From: Borrelia anserina Es
GTDB taxonomy: Bacteria; Spirochaetota; Spirochaetia; Borreliales; Borreliaceae
Reading direction: 5' to 3'
NCBI RefSeq assembly: GCF_001936255.1
Contig: NZ_CP013704.1
Coordinates: 62,001-126,000 of the forward strand
DNA: 64,000 bases
Position numbers and translations under genes: made by a program
Shown here: positions 1 through 9,327 of the stretch, piece after piece
Layout of the letters: every line of letters begins with the position of its first letter
Numbering within the stretch: the stretch's first letter is position 1
Notes under the pieces: generated by a model
Told to the model about the DNA's origin: nothing
The model's database searches: none
What the model saw: the letters and a program-made list of their open reading frames with translations, nothing else

Positions 1-705
1 TTTATAACATTAAATGGAGCAAGGGTCTACAATAACCAATGGCAATTAATAAGCAGTTACGATCTGTCCTCTGAAATTGTAACTGAGATTTTAAATCTCA
101 GAGAAAACAAATATAAAGACATACCCCACTTTTTACAGAAATCTGAAGATATAGATGAAAGGCTTTACGCTGACAACATAACTAAAAATGCTATAAATAA
201 CATGCTAAAAAAACAGGCACTACTAAGAAGAAACTACAAATATATAGAACATGAACTAAAAGATATAGACATAAAATACCATGGAATCAATCATTTCAGA
301 GAAATTAAAAATTTTAATAACATAGCAAAAATTCTATTGTTACATGATGAAGAACCACAACTAATAAAATATGAAGCAATGATTTTAGAAAAATATAAAA
401 AAGAAATAAACGTTTATCTATCAACACCATATTCACTTGAGATTGTTAATAGCAAAGTTTCAAAGGGAAATGCATTAAAAGATGTACTTAAAAGAATAAA
501 TATTAGTCTAAATGAAGCCATTGCATTTGGAGATGGATTTAATGACGTTGACATGCTAGAAAATGTAAAAAAAGGATTATTAATGGGAAATGCAAATTAT
601 AGACTAAAGAAAATACTATCATATCTAGAAATAATAGACACTAACGATAATGAAGCTGTTGCAAACTACATTAACGAAAATATTTTAGAAGACCCTGTAC
701 AGTAA
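1..705 (+). CDS. HAD-superfamily (Cof-type) hydrolase, 5' truncated by window edge
   Basis: The frame is open from base 1, so the gene starts before the window; the first in-frame ATG at 202 is internal. The N-terminal part seen here reads ITLNGA, a typical Cof-family stretch. Near the C-terminus lies KGNALKDVLKR (motif III lysine) followed by GDGFNDVDML (motif IV Mg2+-binding acidic pair), so the phosphatase core is intact. HAD motif I (DxDxT) would lie upstream. Likely a cytoplasmic sugar-phosphate or nucleotide phosphatase; the substrate cannot be told from sequence. The stop is 11 bases before the aminopeptidase gene, suggesting one transcript. Confidence 0.85.
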   Translation, partial: FITLNGARVYNNQWQLISSYDLSSEIVTEILNLRENKYKDIPHFLQKSEDIDERLYADNITKNAINNMLKKQALLRRNYKYIEHELKDIDIKYHGINHFREIKNFNNIAKILLLHDEEPQLIKYEAMILEKYKKEINVYLSTPYSLEIVNSKVSKGNALKDVLKRINISLNEAIAFGDGFNDVDMLENVKKGLLMGNANYRLKKILSYLEIIDTNDNEAVANYINENILEDPVQ

Positions 706-716
706 TAGGATACAAT

Positions 717-1955
717 ATGAAGAAAGACTTAATAAAATATGCAGAACTCATTATCTTAAAAGGAATCAACTTACAAAAAAATCAATGTGTACTTATTACA
801 GGCTCAATTGAAAATTACGAATTTTTAAGAATTGTGGCACAAAAAGCTTATGAGTATGGAGCAAAGTATGTAGAATTAAGCATTGAAGACACTGAAATTT
901 TAAAAACAAGATTAAAATCATCACCAGAAGAGTTTTTAAAGTTCATTCCCGATTTCAAGCATAAATTTTTTGAAGAAATCGTAAATGAGAAATGGGCAAA
1001 GATACGAATTGATAACACAGAAAATTTAGATGCATTAAAAGACAGCAATAGTAAAAAAATCTCAACATACTTTAAGGCACTAAGTTTAGCATCAAAAAAA
1101 GTTTCAAATGCAGCAATGAATAACAAATTATCATGGTGTACCATTTGTGCCCCAGGACCAAAATGGGCTGCAAAAGTATTAAATAAACCTGAGAGTAAAC
1201 AAACATTAGAAGAATTTTTCGAAATTCAAAAAAAAATCATGCTACTCGACTCAGAAAATCCAATAAAGGCCTGGAACGATCACAACAAAAAACTTCACCA
1301 AAGATGCGATATCCTAAATAAACTCAAACTAGAAAAAGTAATCTTTAAAAATCAGAAAACAAATCTAGAAATATATCTTTTAGAAAACTCCATTTGGACA
1401 GGAGGAAGCGAAAAAGTAATAGGAACAGATATTGAATTCAACGCGAATATGCCTACTCAAGAGATTTTCACAACTCCAAACTACAAAAAAACAAATGGAA
1501 TTATGCATATCACTCGTCCAGTCACGATACTCGGACACCTAATAACTGGAATATGGCTAGAATTTAGAAAAGGCAAAATAATCAACTTTGGATGTAATGA
1601 TGAAAAATCAAGAAATATATTAAAAGAACACATAGAAACTGACATTCAAGCACAATATGTAGGAGAAGTTGCATTAGTAGACAACAGTTCTCCAGTATAT
1701 CAAAGCGGACTTACATTCTACAACATATTATACGATGAAAATGCAAGTTGCCACATTGCGTTAGGTCATGCTTATTCCTCTTGCTTAAGTAATGAACAAG
1801 AACTAAAAACTGACTCTGAAAAATTAAATTATGGATGTAACGTCTCTTTAATTCATACAGACCTTATGCTCGGCAGCAATGACATAAATGTTATTGGCAT
1901 CGATAAATCAGGCAAAGAATATATAATAATACACAACGGGCAATTCGTAATATAA
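717..1955 (+). CDS. M29 family aminopeptidase (thermophilic aminopeptidase/AmpS type)
   Basis: A 412-residue metallo-aminopeptidase that releases N-terminal residues from peptides in the cytoplasm. The family's metal and catalytic residues are all visible: E249 in PTQEIFTTP, E317 in VGEVALVD, H346 and Y353 in HIALGHAYSS, and H380/D382 in LIHTDLMLGS. Length is normal for M29. The ATG at 717 follows the upstream hydrolase by 11 bases. Borrelia relies on imported peptides, so a housekeeping peptidase role fits (inference). The long minus-strand ORF inside it is a shadow. Confidence 0.92.
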   Translation: MKKDLIKYAELIILKGINLQKNQCVLITGSIENYEFLRIVAQKAYEYGAKYVELSIEDTEILKTRLKSSPEEFLKFIPDFKHKFFEEIVNEKWAKIRIDNTENLDALKDSNSKKISTYFKALSLASKKVSNAAMNNKLSWCTICAPGPKWAAKVLNKPESKQTLEEFFEIQKKIMLLDSENPIKAWNDHNKKLHQRCDILNKLKLEKVIFKNQKTNLEIYLLENSIWTGGSEKVIGTDIEFNANMPTQEIFTTPNYKKTNGIMHITRPVTILGHLITGIWLEFRKGKIINFGCNDEKSRNILKEHIETDIQAQYVGEVALVDNSSPVYQSGLTFYNILYDENASCHIALGHAYSSCLSNEQELKTDSEKLNYGCNVSLIHTDLMLGSNDINVIGIDKSGKEYIIIHNGQFVI

Positions 1956-1972
1956 AACGGAGTAATCAAATA

Positions 1973-2431
1973 GTGCTAAAAGAATTATTTACAAATGAAC
2001 TTTTCTTATCTTGTTTCGTTTCAGGCATCACCGCACAAATTATTAAATACCTTATTCAAACAATAAAAATACAGAAATTAAAAATTCATCCAAAATACTT
2101 TTTAAAAAGCATCCTCTTGGAAACAGGTGGAATGCCTAGCTGCCACTCTTCAACAGTAACAGCTCTTGCAACATCAATATTAATAAAAGAAGGAATAAAT
2201 ACTAGTTTTATTATCGCTCTGGCGTTTGCATTAATAACAATACGAGATTCGTTTGGAGTTAGATATATGGCAGGAGTTCAAGCAGAATATTTAAACGCTT
2301 TGTCAGAACAATTAAAAATGAAAGTCAAAATTGAACCTTTAAAAATTAAAGTAGTTAAAGGCCATAAAAAAAAGGAAGTACTTACAGGAATAATTATTGG
2401 AATAATTACTGCATGGACAATATGTAATTGA
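1973..2431 (+). CDS. Divergent PAP2 family membrane protein (DUF212)
   Basis: A 152-residue integral membrane protein. It has the family hallmark GGMPSCHSSTVTALATS around residues 48-64, equivalent to the phosphatase PSxH core of PAP2 enzymes, then RDSFGVRYMAG. The GTG start is supported by GGAG at 1959-1962, ten bases upstream. Hydrophobic helices flank the motif and one closes the C-terminus. Members of this family have no firmly established substrate. It is the third gene in a plus-strand run with very short gaps. Confidence 0.85.
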   Translation: MLKELFTNELFLSCFVSGITAQIIKYLIQTIKIQKLKIHPKYFLKSILLETGGMPSCHSSTVTALATSILIKEGINTSFIIALAFALITIRDSFGVRYMAGVQAEYLNALSEQLKMKVKIEPLKIKVVKGHKKKEVLTGIIIGIITAWTICN

Positions 2432-2464
2432 ATAACATAAATAATAGATTTTATAAAGGAAAAA

Positions 2465-3934
2465 ATGAACTTACTAAAGTTTTTGTATATATTGCTAATA
2501 CCATTACTAATCTCTTGCAACATGCCAAAATTTGGAGATTATAAGCCAATATATTTTAAAGGAGAAAAAGATTTAAAAATCGCAAATGATTATATAAACT
2601 CATTAGGATATAAAACAATATCTGAATACACAACAAAGGTAAATATATTAGACTTTCCCAACTTTAAAGAGATAACAATAGATAAGTTAACCAACCTTAA
2701 TGACTATGATCTACGAAAAGACCTTTTTTTAAAAAAATTGCCCAACCTCTTTAATCTAAGAAATAAGAAAATACTCTACGTTGAATCAGCATTCACTAGT
2801 AGCGATCTGAGAAAACTAAATCAAGATAAAAACATTGAAGCAGAAATGCACTCTTTTAATTACAAAACTAAAATCAAATATTTTTCAATAATAACATTCA
2901 TAATAATCACAATACTTTTATTACTACTAAATATCAAATATGCACCTTTCATAATACTTTTTCTAATAAGCTCATGTACAATATTCATAATTAGCGATGA
3001 GACATTATATTTTTATCCTTTAACTATACTTTCTTACCTATTATTCACATTAATTGATAATTTCAATAAAAATTACAATAAAATATACCTAAGAGATATA
3101 AGTTTTACAATATTAACCAAGAAAATTAAAGTTCCAATATTTTTATTTCTATTAATAGTACTGTACTTTATTGTGATCATTAACTTTTTAAATACTAATC
3201 TTGAATCAATTCTTATCATTTGTGTATCAATATCAACACTTTGTATTTTCCTAATATTCATCTGGATAAAAACTGAAAGCAAGTCTAAACATACATTCTT
3301 ATCCTTAATTGAAATAAAAGAAAAAAAACAAGGAACAAAAAACCTAAAATTCAAGATCCTAATACATATAATGCTATTTACAGTATCCTTAATGCCATTT
3401 TTCTATGCACAAAACATACTAAATTCTTATAAAAATTTTAATTACTTTTACAGCAAAAAATTGAACTATTTTGACTATTTAAATCCAAATAGCATCTACT
3501 TAATGGTAGGACATAATGAAGAAATTCCAAATATTGTAGGTTATATGTATCATATATTGTACCAAAATGAGCTTAAATATAAAATCACATCTCAGTATGG
3601 AAAAGTAAATACAAATGTAAAAGAAGATTATTTTGAAATAGAAAATAATAAAATAACTATCAATCCAAAAATCGTATATAAAGTAGATAGAGAATTTATA
3701 TCTCAAAATCTCAATAAAGAACTCTCAAAACTATTTTTAGATAATGGAAAGCCAATCTTAATATACAAAGAAACTCCCAAGAATATCACAATCAATAAAG
3801 ACAATTTCAAAATTTTATTCATGGTTTCATTGCCATTTTTCTTATTACTATTCCTATTTAAAGCAATAAGATTTACAATTCTTTTAAAAATGAATGAAAA
3901 AAACTACAAAAAATATATTATAGGAAACAGTTGA
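2465..3934 (+). CDS. Polytopic membrane protein with lipoprotein-like N-terminus, function unknown
   Basis: 489 residues. The N-terminus is a short hydrophobic segment ending LLISC (Cys18), which fits a lipobox. About 115 polar residues follow, then three closely packed membrane helices (about 140-200), three more (about 220-315), a second soluble stretch (about 320-450) and a last helix (about 455-475). I do not recognise the family; the helix/soluble/helix alternation vaguely recalls RND or MMPL halves but no diagnostic motif is seen. AAAGGA precedes the ATG. Its TGA overlaps the next start by one base, so it is translationally coupled to the RnfC-RnfD-like gene and may work with it (inference). 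Confidence 0.75.
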   Translation: MNLLKFLYILLIPLLISCNMPKFGDYKPIYFKGEKDLKIANDYINSLGYKTISEYTTKVNILDFPNFKEITIDKLTNLNDYDLRKDLFLKKLPNLFNLRNKKILYVESAFTSSDLRKLNQDKNIEAEMHSFNYKTKIKYFSIITFIIITILLLLLNIKYAPFIILFLISSCTIFIISDETLYFYPLTILSYLLFTLIDNFNKNYNKIYLRDISFTILTKKIKVPIFLFLLIVLYFIVIINFLNTNLESILIICVSISTLCIFLIFIWIKTESKSKHTFLSLIEIKEKKQGTKNLKFKILIHIMLFTVSLMPFFYAQNILNSYKNFNYFYSKKLNYFDYLNPNSIYLMVGHNEEIPNIVGYMYHILYQNELKYKITSQYGKVNTNVKEDYFEIENNKITINPKIVYKVDREFISQNLNKELSKLFLDNGKPILIYKETPKNITINKDNFKILFMVSLPFFLLLFLFKAIRFTILLKMNEKNYKKYIIGNS

Positions 3935-6243
3935 TGTTTAACTCAGAAATTCCAAAAATAAAAAGGCAGTACAAAGTAAATATAGATGAAATTCAAATAC
4001 CTGAATGCGTTTTAATTCCACTAGAAACAGAAAATTCAAATTCCACGATATATATTATCGAAAATCAAAAAATTGTAGAAGGACAAATACTATCAAAAAA
4101 TAAAAATGCAGAACTATACACATATGCTCCAATATCCGGAACAGTAGAAAAAATATATATGGCGAATCTTCCAAACGGACATCAATTAAAATCAGCATTA
4201 ATAAGATTTCATGGAAGAATTAATAACGAACAAGAACTCTCAGTTGAAGAAGAATCAAGAGAAAAAACACTAGAAAAATTAATTCGATTAGGAATCCCTT
4301 GGTTTAACGAACATTCACTGTTTCAATATATAAGTAAATGTAAAAAAATAGATAAAATGCTGTTGTTAATAAATGGAAAAGATGCGTTTACAAACATATC
4401 AGAAATATTAATAAAAGAAAAATTAGATAAAATTATCTATGGATTCGAAACAATAGATAAAATATTCAAATTTAAAGAAATACTGATAGTAATTAACAAC
4501 TATAATCTCAAAAAACAACTTGAGAATCTAAATACCTTTAACAACAAAAGATTAAAAATCGTATTAATTCCCAATATTTCATATCCATATTCAAATCATG
4601 AAATAATAATGCACTTCTTATATAATGAAGAAAGTACAAAAGACAATATAAACCCAAATAAAAATATACTTTTGACTAACGTCGAAGATCTCTACAATGT
4701 ATATAGTACGCTCAAAACAAACTCTCCATACAAAGAAAAGCTTATAACCATAAACGACAATAAAACAACACAAAGCAAAATAATCAAAGTAAAAATCGGA
4801 ACATCTATCCAACAAACAATAAATGAAAATATTGATACAAAAAAATACGATATATTTTTAAACAATCCTGCAAACAAGATAAAAATAAATAACTTAAATA
4901 TGCCTATAACAAGAGACATATATAGCATCACAATATTAAAAAAAGAATCAATCTTTAGTAAAATGAGAATTTTCAAAACACCTAGTTTTTCACCAGTACA
5001 TATGGAAGAGATCATTTTATCAAAGATTAAAGGCAAAAATAAACTCGCAAATAAACAAGCACAAAATCTCCAATATACTAACACTGAAATAGAAGATGAA
5101 ATAAACAAAGTGAGAAAAGAAATCAAGGAAAAAATCTTAACTCTAGGTTTAAATAATGAACCAATATATACTGAAAACAATCTAAAAGATATTTACTTAA
5201 CTATTATCTTAGCCTTAATGCCCAGTTTAATATTCTCCTTTACAAACAACATAAAATTTTTAATTGACACTCTCATATTAACATTCATAAGCTTGTGCGC
5301 ATACATCTTAACAAGGTTAAAATTCAAACATAAATATCTCTCTTTTTTCATGTATAATGCACTAATAATCAATATAATCTTGCCTCTAAACTTCCCTACT
5401 ATATTAAAAATAATAGCACTACTTTTTACATTTTTAATATTTTTCTATTTCTCAAAGCTTCACAAAATCCTTGTAAACCCCACATTAATTTCATTTATAT
5501 TTTTACTACTCAATTTCCCATTAAGCTTTAAACAGACATATCCTAAGGAACTCTCAAAACAAGAAAATATAATTCCTACCTGGAATAAAATAATTAACCA
5601 AAATCCAAATATTCAAAGTTTAGAAAGCTTAAAAGAATTCAAAAGACATGAGAATAAGAACATTGATATGATTGAAAAATTTATAAACGACAAAATATTG
5701 TCTCATCTAAACATAACAATACCAAGATTTCACACTGAAAATTTGCTTGGACTACAAAACGAAAAATATTTATCTCCTATTTTAATTTATATTGGCTTTT
5801 CATTTATCCTTGGAAAATTCATTATATATAAATTAATACCACTATCTTTTTATCTAAGTCTGCTAATAATTACTTACATACTAAAAAATCTTGGTCTTTA
5901 CAGTTATATAAGTTCGGATATGTTAACTCTAATAACATCACCAATTACAATGATCTTAGTATTTACAATGGGCACAGAGCTCCAAATAGCTCCCCACTTC
6001 AAATTCGAACAAATTCTTTATGGAATTGTATTATCTTTAGCATATTTTATAACATTAAGCTATATTCCACTTGAAACTATATCCGCCGTAATATCTATTT
6101 TTATACTACAAGTAAGTTCAACTTTAATAAAAAGATATAGCTTAACATTTCAAATTAAAAAAATATTACATCGTTTAAACATTAACGAAACAAAAGTCAT
6201 AAAACATAAAAAAGACAATGGAGAAGAAATTATAAAATTATGA
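3934..6243 (+). CDS. RnfC-RnfD-like fusion protein lacking Fe-S and clear flavin motifs
   Basis: About 769 residues; the ATG at 3934 overlaps the previous TGA (a TTG at 3931 is the alternative). Residues about 20-345 follow the RnfC order: YAPISGTVEKI (barrel-sandwich), LLLINGKDAFTNIS where RnfC has INGAECEPYIT, YPYSNHE where RnfC has YPQGGEK, and VKIGTSI of the SLBB-like part. Residues about 415-735 resemble RnfD: HKILVNPTLISF, IPLSF, and SPIT where RnfD has the flavinylated SGAT. The two RnfC 4Fe-4S CxxC clusters are absent; only three Cys occur in the protein. Membrane helices fill 420-535 and 615-735. Relationship inferred by eye from remembered Rnf sequences; activity unknown. Confidence 0.7.
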   Translation: MFNSEIPKIKRQYKVNIDEIQIPECVLIPLETENSNSTIYIIENQKIVEGQILSKNKNAELYTYAPISGTVEKIYMANLPNGHQLKSALIRFHGRINNEQELSVEEESREKTLEKLIRLGIPWFNEHSLFQYISKCKKIDKMLLLINGKDAFTNISEILIKEKLDKIIYGFETIDKIFKFKEILIVINNYNLKKQLENLNTFNNKRLKIVLIPNISYPYSNHEIIMHFLYNEESTKDNINPNKNILLTNVEDLYNVYSTLKTNSPYKEKLITINDNKTTQSKIIKVKIGTSIQQTINENIDTKKYDIFLNNPANKIKINNLNMPITRDIYSITILKKESIFSKMRIFKTPSFSPVHMEEIILSKIKGKNKLANKQAQNLQYTNTEIEDEINKVRKEIKEKILTLGLNNEPIYTENNLKDIYLTIILALMPSLIFSFTNNIKFLIDTLILTFISLCAYILTRLKFKHKYLSFFMYNALIINIILPLNFPTILKIIALLFTFLIFFYFSKLHKILVNPTLISFIFLLLNFPLSFKQTYPKELSKQENIIPTWNKIINQNPNIQSLESLKEFKRHENKNIDMIEKFINDKILSHLNITIPRFHTENLLGLQNEKYLSPILIYIGFSFILGKFIIYKLIPLSFYLSLLIITYILKNLGLYSYISSDMLTLITSPITMILVFTMGTELQIAPHFKFEQILYGIVLSLAYFITLSYIPLETISAVISIFILQVSSTLIKRYSLTFQIKKILHRLNINETKVIKHKKDNGEEIIKL

Positions 6244-6809
6244 AAAATAGTTTAATAATGTATTTATTAATAAATAATATGTTACTAATACACTTTATAG
6301 GCATTGAAGATATAAAAATAAAAGATAATAAGGCATTATCAAAAAAATATTTAATTATAATAATAACTTCTCTATCAATTTACTCATGCCTTTTTTACAT
6401 TTATAAGTTATTCTCAGAACATAACTTATCATTTACAATACCAATTATATACACATCATTAATCTATATACTAACGATAATATTAAGAATATTAAACAAT
6501 ATCTTAATTGCTTATAATAACAAACCAAAATATCCAAACGATTTTCTACTATCCAATAGTAGTTTAATTGCAATAACATTTTTTGCCCTAGATAAAAGTC
6601 ACAACTTTTTAGAAGGAATTAAAATACTCATTTTATCTTCATTTAGCGTCCTAATAGCCCTTACACTAATAATACTAATAAAGAACAGTTTTGAAAAAAG
6701 ATTAACATCAAAACTACTAGCTAATGAAACAATGTATTTTTTTATAATGTTCATTTTATCTTTAATTCCAAATATAATTATATTAATAAATAAAAGCGAG
6801 AGTTTATAA
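6240..6809 (+). CDS. RnfA-like six-helix membrane protein without the Fe-S cysteines
   Basis: 189 residues, almost all hydrophobic, about six helices as in RnfA/NqrE. Matching landmarks are LINNMLLIHFIG at residues 9-20 (RnfA: LVNNFVLVKFLG) and HNFLEG at 121-126 (RnfA: HNFLQS), followed by a charged FEKRL turn and a final helix. The two cysteines that hold the intramembrane 2Fe-2S cluster in Rnf/Nqr are replaced: FIGIED instead of LGLCP, and LSNSSL instead of TTNCAVL. The ATG overlaps the upstream TGA by four bases, so both proteins are probably made together. Its TAA overlaps the prfB ATG. Confidence 0.68.
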   Translation: MKNSLIMYLLINNMLLIHFIGIEDIKIKDNKALSKKYLIIIITSLSIYSCLFYIYKLFSEHNLSFTIPIIYTSLIYILTIILRILNNILIAYNNKPKYPNDFLLSNSSLIAITFFALDKSHNFLEGIKILILSSFSVLIALTLIILIKNSFEKRLTSKLLANETMYFFIMFILSLIPNIIILINKSESL

Positions 6810-7892
6810 TGAAAGAAAAAATAAATGAACTTTTAGAACAAATTGAAAATGTCTGGAGGAAGCTTTGACAGTGATAAGATTAAAACACAACTCAAAGAAT
6901 ATGAAAAACAAATAAATAACGAAAATTTCTGGAACGACAATAAAAAAGCACAAGAGATTCTTAAAAATCAAAAAATCCTAAAATCTAAAATTGAATCTTG
7001 GGAAAGCCTAATATGTAAACTCCAAGAATTAAGAGAACTCCACGAAATTGCAGAGAGCGAAGAAGACACAATATTATTAGAAAAAGATATTCATAAAATA
7101 AGAGAACAATACAATCATCTCCTTATATTATCTTATTTTAAAGAAGATATTGATATAAGCAATGCGTTTTTAACAATCCACTCAGGAGCAGGTGGCACAG
7201 AAGCATGTGATTGGGTTAATATTTTATATAGAATGTACCTAAGATATTCTGAGAGACGTGGATATAAAACAGAACTCATAGACCTAATGGAAGGTGAAGG
7301 AGGCATTAAATCTGTTACAATTGAAATAAAAGGAGAATATGCTTACGGATTTTTAAAAAGTGAAGTAGGAATACATCGACTTGTAAGAATCTCTCCTTTT
7401 GATGCTGCAAGAAAAAGACACACATCCTTTGCATCTGTTTTCATTGATCCTATAATTGATGACAAAATTGAAATAATAATTAAACCAGAAGACATTAGGA
7501 TTGACACATATAGGGCCTCAGGAGCAGGAGGGCAGCATGTCAATAAAACAGCATCAGCCGTTAGAATTACTCACCTTCAAACAGGTATAGTAACTCAATG
7601 TCAAACTGATAGAAGTCAACATAGAAATAAAGAGCTAGCAATGAAAGTATTAAAATCAAGACTTTACGAACACTACAAAGCACTAGAACAACAAAAAAAT
7701 AAATCTAAACAAGAGGTAAAAAAAGATATAGCTTGGGGCAATCAAATAAGATCTTATATCTTCCAACCTTATACCTTAGTAAAAGATCACAGAACAAAAT
7801 TTGAAAATCCCAATATTATCTCTGTCATGGATGGAAATATTGATAATTTTATAGAAGAATATCTAAAATGGAAAAATTTAAGTTTATCATAA
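6809..7892 (+). CDS. prfB: Peptide chain release factor 2 (programmed +1 frameshift)
   Basis: RF2 releases peptides at UGA and UAA codons. Zero-frame translation starts at the ATG at 6809 (overlapping the previous TAA) and meets TGA at 6866-6868. A +1 shift at CTT-TGA-C rejoins the main frame, so the gene is join(6809..6865,6867..7892), about 360 residues. The main frame has the RF2-specific stop-reading motif SPF (ISPFDAARKRH) and the catalytic GGQ (ASGAGGQHVNK). Without the shift the second frame would need a TTG at 6843 with no reason to be used. Low RF2 lets ribosomes pause at the UGA and shift, which autoregulates the gene. Confidence 0.95.
6857..6869 (+). other. RF2 programmed +1 frameshift site
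   Basis: The sequence GGAGG AAG CTT TGA C is the classic RF2 recoding signal: an SD-like GGAGG (6855-6859), then a CTT slippery codon, an in-frame UGA and the stop-weakening C after it. Shifting by one base reads GAC (Asp) and continues in the RF2 frame. The E. coli site is organised the same way (established knowledge). Confidence 0.93.
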
Positions 7893-9277
7893 TAATATTA
7901 TTCTCAATCTTAATAATAAAATTAGCATATCCTCAAAGTAACATTGAGTATGGTTTTTCTTATATCATAAATACACAAGATGAAAATAAAAATATTAAAG
8001 AGGGTATTGAAAAAACACTAGATAAAATTTACATGACAATCAATGAACATATTGTAAATGACAATGACAAAGATTTCATAAGGCGCATCTACATACACCA
8101 AAATATACTCAACAAAGAAAAGGAACTCAGCAGTTTAAAAGAAAATATGGACAAAAAAAGACTTCAAAACACAATAAGTCCCAAAAAAGAAAATGAAACA
8201 GAAATAAAAATTAATGAAATTAAAAACAACATTGAAAAAATTAAAATTAAACAAAAAGAACTTGAAAAGTACCTTATAAATTTAAAAAAGATGAAAGCAA
8301 AATATAAAAAAAATCAAGAAAAAATATATCTATCAAATTTGAATACAGAATTCCTAATAAGCGAAGAATTATTCTTTATTAGCTATATACACTTGAAAAA
8401 GATAGAAAAACACTATATAGTCGAAATTAGCAATATCACTCCACAAGGAGTCATAGTTCAAAAAGAAATTTTTAAACTATCATCATCCGTTGATGATATT
8501 GCAAATAAAATAGCAAAACTTAGTCTTAAAGAAATACTAGGAAGAGAATTTATTAAGATTAAAATCGATGTAATTAATAACTTAGATGCCAAAATATATA
8601 TAAACGAAGAATTTGTATCAAAAGGGCTATATAACAATGACACATGGGATATTTCTGAAATCCCAAACAAAGAAATTACCATTAATATTACAAGCACAAA
8701 TTACAAACCTTACACAATAAAACAAAAAGTAAAAAGCGGCGACACAATTAAATTAAACATTAATTTACAAAAAACAAATTCAAAAAAAATATTAATTAAA
8801 AGTAATGTAAAATCTAAGGTATTTAAAAAGGGAATATTCATAGGAGAAACACCAATTGAAATTGAAGAACCTGAGAATACAGAATCTATCTTATTACAAG
8901 CGCAAGGATATAAAAATATGTTCAAAATAATAAACAAAGAATATAAAGAAATTAATGCAGAAATGCAAAAAGACAATAAAAATGAGCTTATGAGAAAAAG
9001 AGATCTCTTCTATATCAACCTCGGAATCTTTTCATTAAGCTTAATAGGTACTGCCTTTGCCATAACAAAATATAATGAAGCATCAGAACTTTATAATATA
9101 GCTCTAAATAACATACTCAAACATAAAATAACACTTCAAGATCTATACAACACAAAAGCAGAACAAATAATTACAATATTTTTACTTGGTACAGGAATAA
9201 CACTTTCTACTGGAAGTTTTATACCATTAATAATTCATTTGGTAAAATATATTCAAGAGGCAAGTAAAAGTGAATAA
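7868..9277 (+). CDS. PEGA-domain protein with signal sequence and C-terminal membrane segments
   Basis: 469 residues. The first about 22 residues form a signal peptide or anchor (KFKFIIIILFSILIIKLAYPQ). Residues about 75-160 are highly charged and look like coiled coil. Two consecutive PEGA-like beta modules follow (about 235-300 and 305-360, with IFIGETPIEIEEP and then QAQGYKN). Two membrane helices occupy about 380-395 and 430-455. PEGA domains are usually surface or periplasmic binding modules; the exact role here is unknown. The ATG lies inside the end of prfB (25-base overlap), indicating cotranscription. Confidence 0.75.
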   Translation: MEKFKFIIIILFSILIIKLAYPQSNIEYGFSYIINTQDENKNIKEGIEKTLDKIYMTINEHIVNDNDKDFIRRIYIHQNILNKEKELSSLKENMDKKRLQNTISPKKENETEIKINEIKNNIEKIKIKQKELEKYLINLKKMKAKYKKNQEKIYLSNLNTEFLISEELFFISYIHLKKIEKHYIVEISNITPQGVIVQKEIFKLSSSVDDIANKIAKLSLKEILGREFIKIKIDVINNLDAKIYINEEFVSKGLYNNDTWDISEIPNKEITINITSTNYKPYTIKQKVKSGDTIKLNINLQKTNSKKILIKSNVKSKVFKKGIFIGETPIEIEEPENTESILLQAQGYKNMFKIINKEYKEINAEMQKDNKNELMRKRDLFYINLGIFSLSLIGTAFAITKYNEASELYNIALNNILKHKITLQDLYNTKAEQIITIFLLGTGITLSTGSFIPLIIHLVKYIQEASKSE

Positions 9278-9327
9278 ATTATTGTAAAATACTTGGGAAA
9301 CAATAAAAAGATAGGAGAATTAAGATT

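Noticed and set aside
4692..5180. 162-aa minus-strand ORF antisense to the RnfC-RnfD-like gene
   Set aside because: Hydrophobic shadow of an AT-rich coding region, no SD, no family motif, and fully inside a well-supported gene.
6843..6865. TTG 6843 as the prfB start without frameshifting
   Set aside because: The zero-frame ATG at 6809 plus the GGAGG...CTT TGA C site explain the gene better, and the short-start version lacks the RF2 N-terminus.
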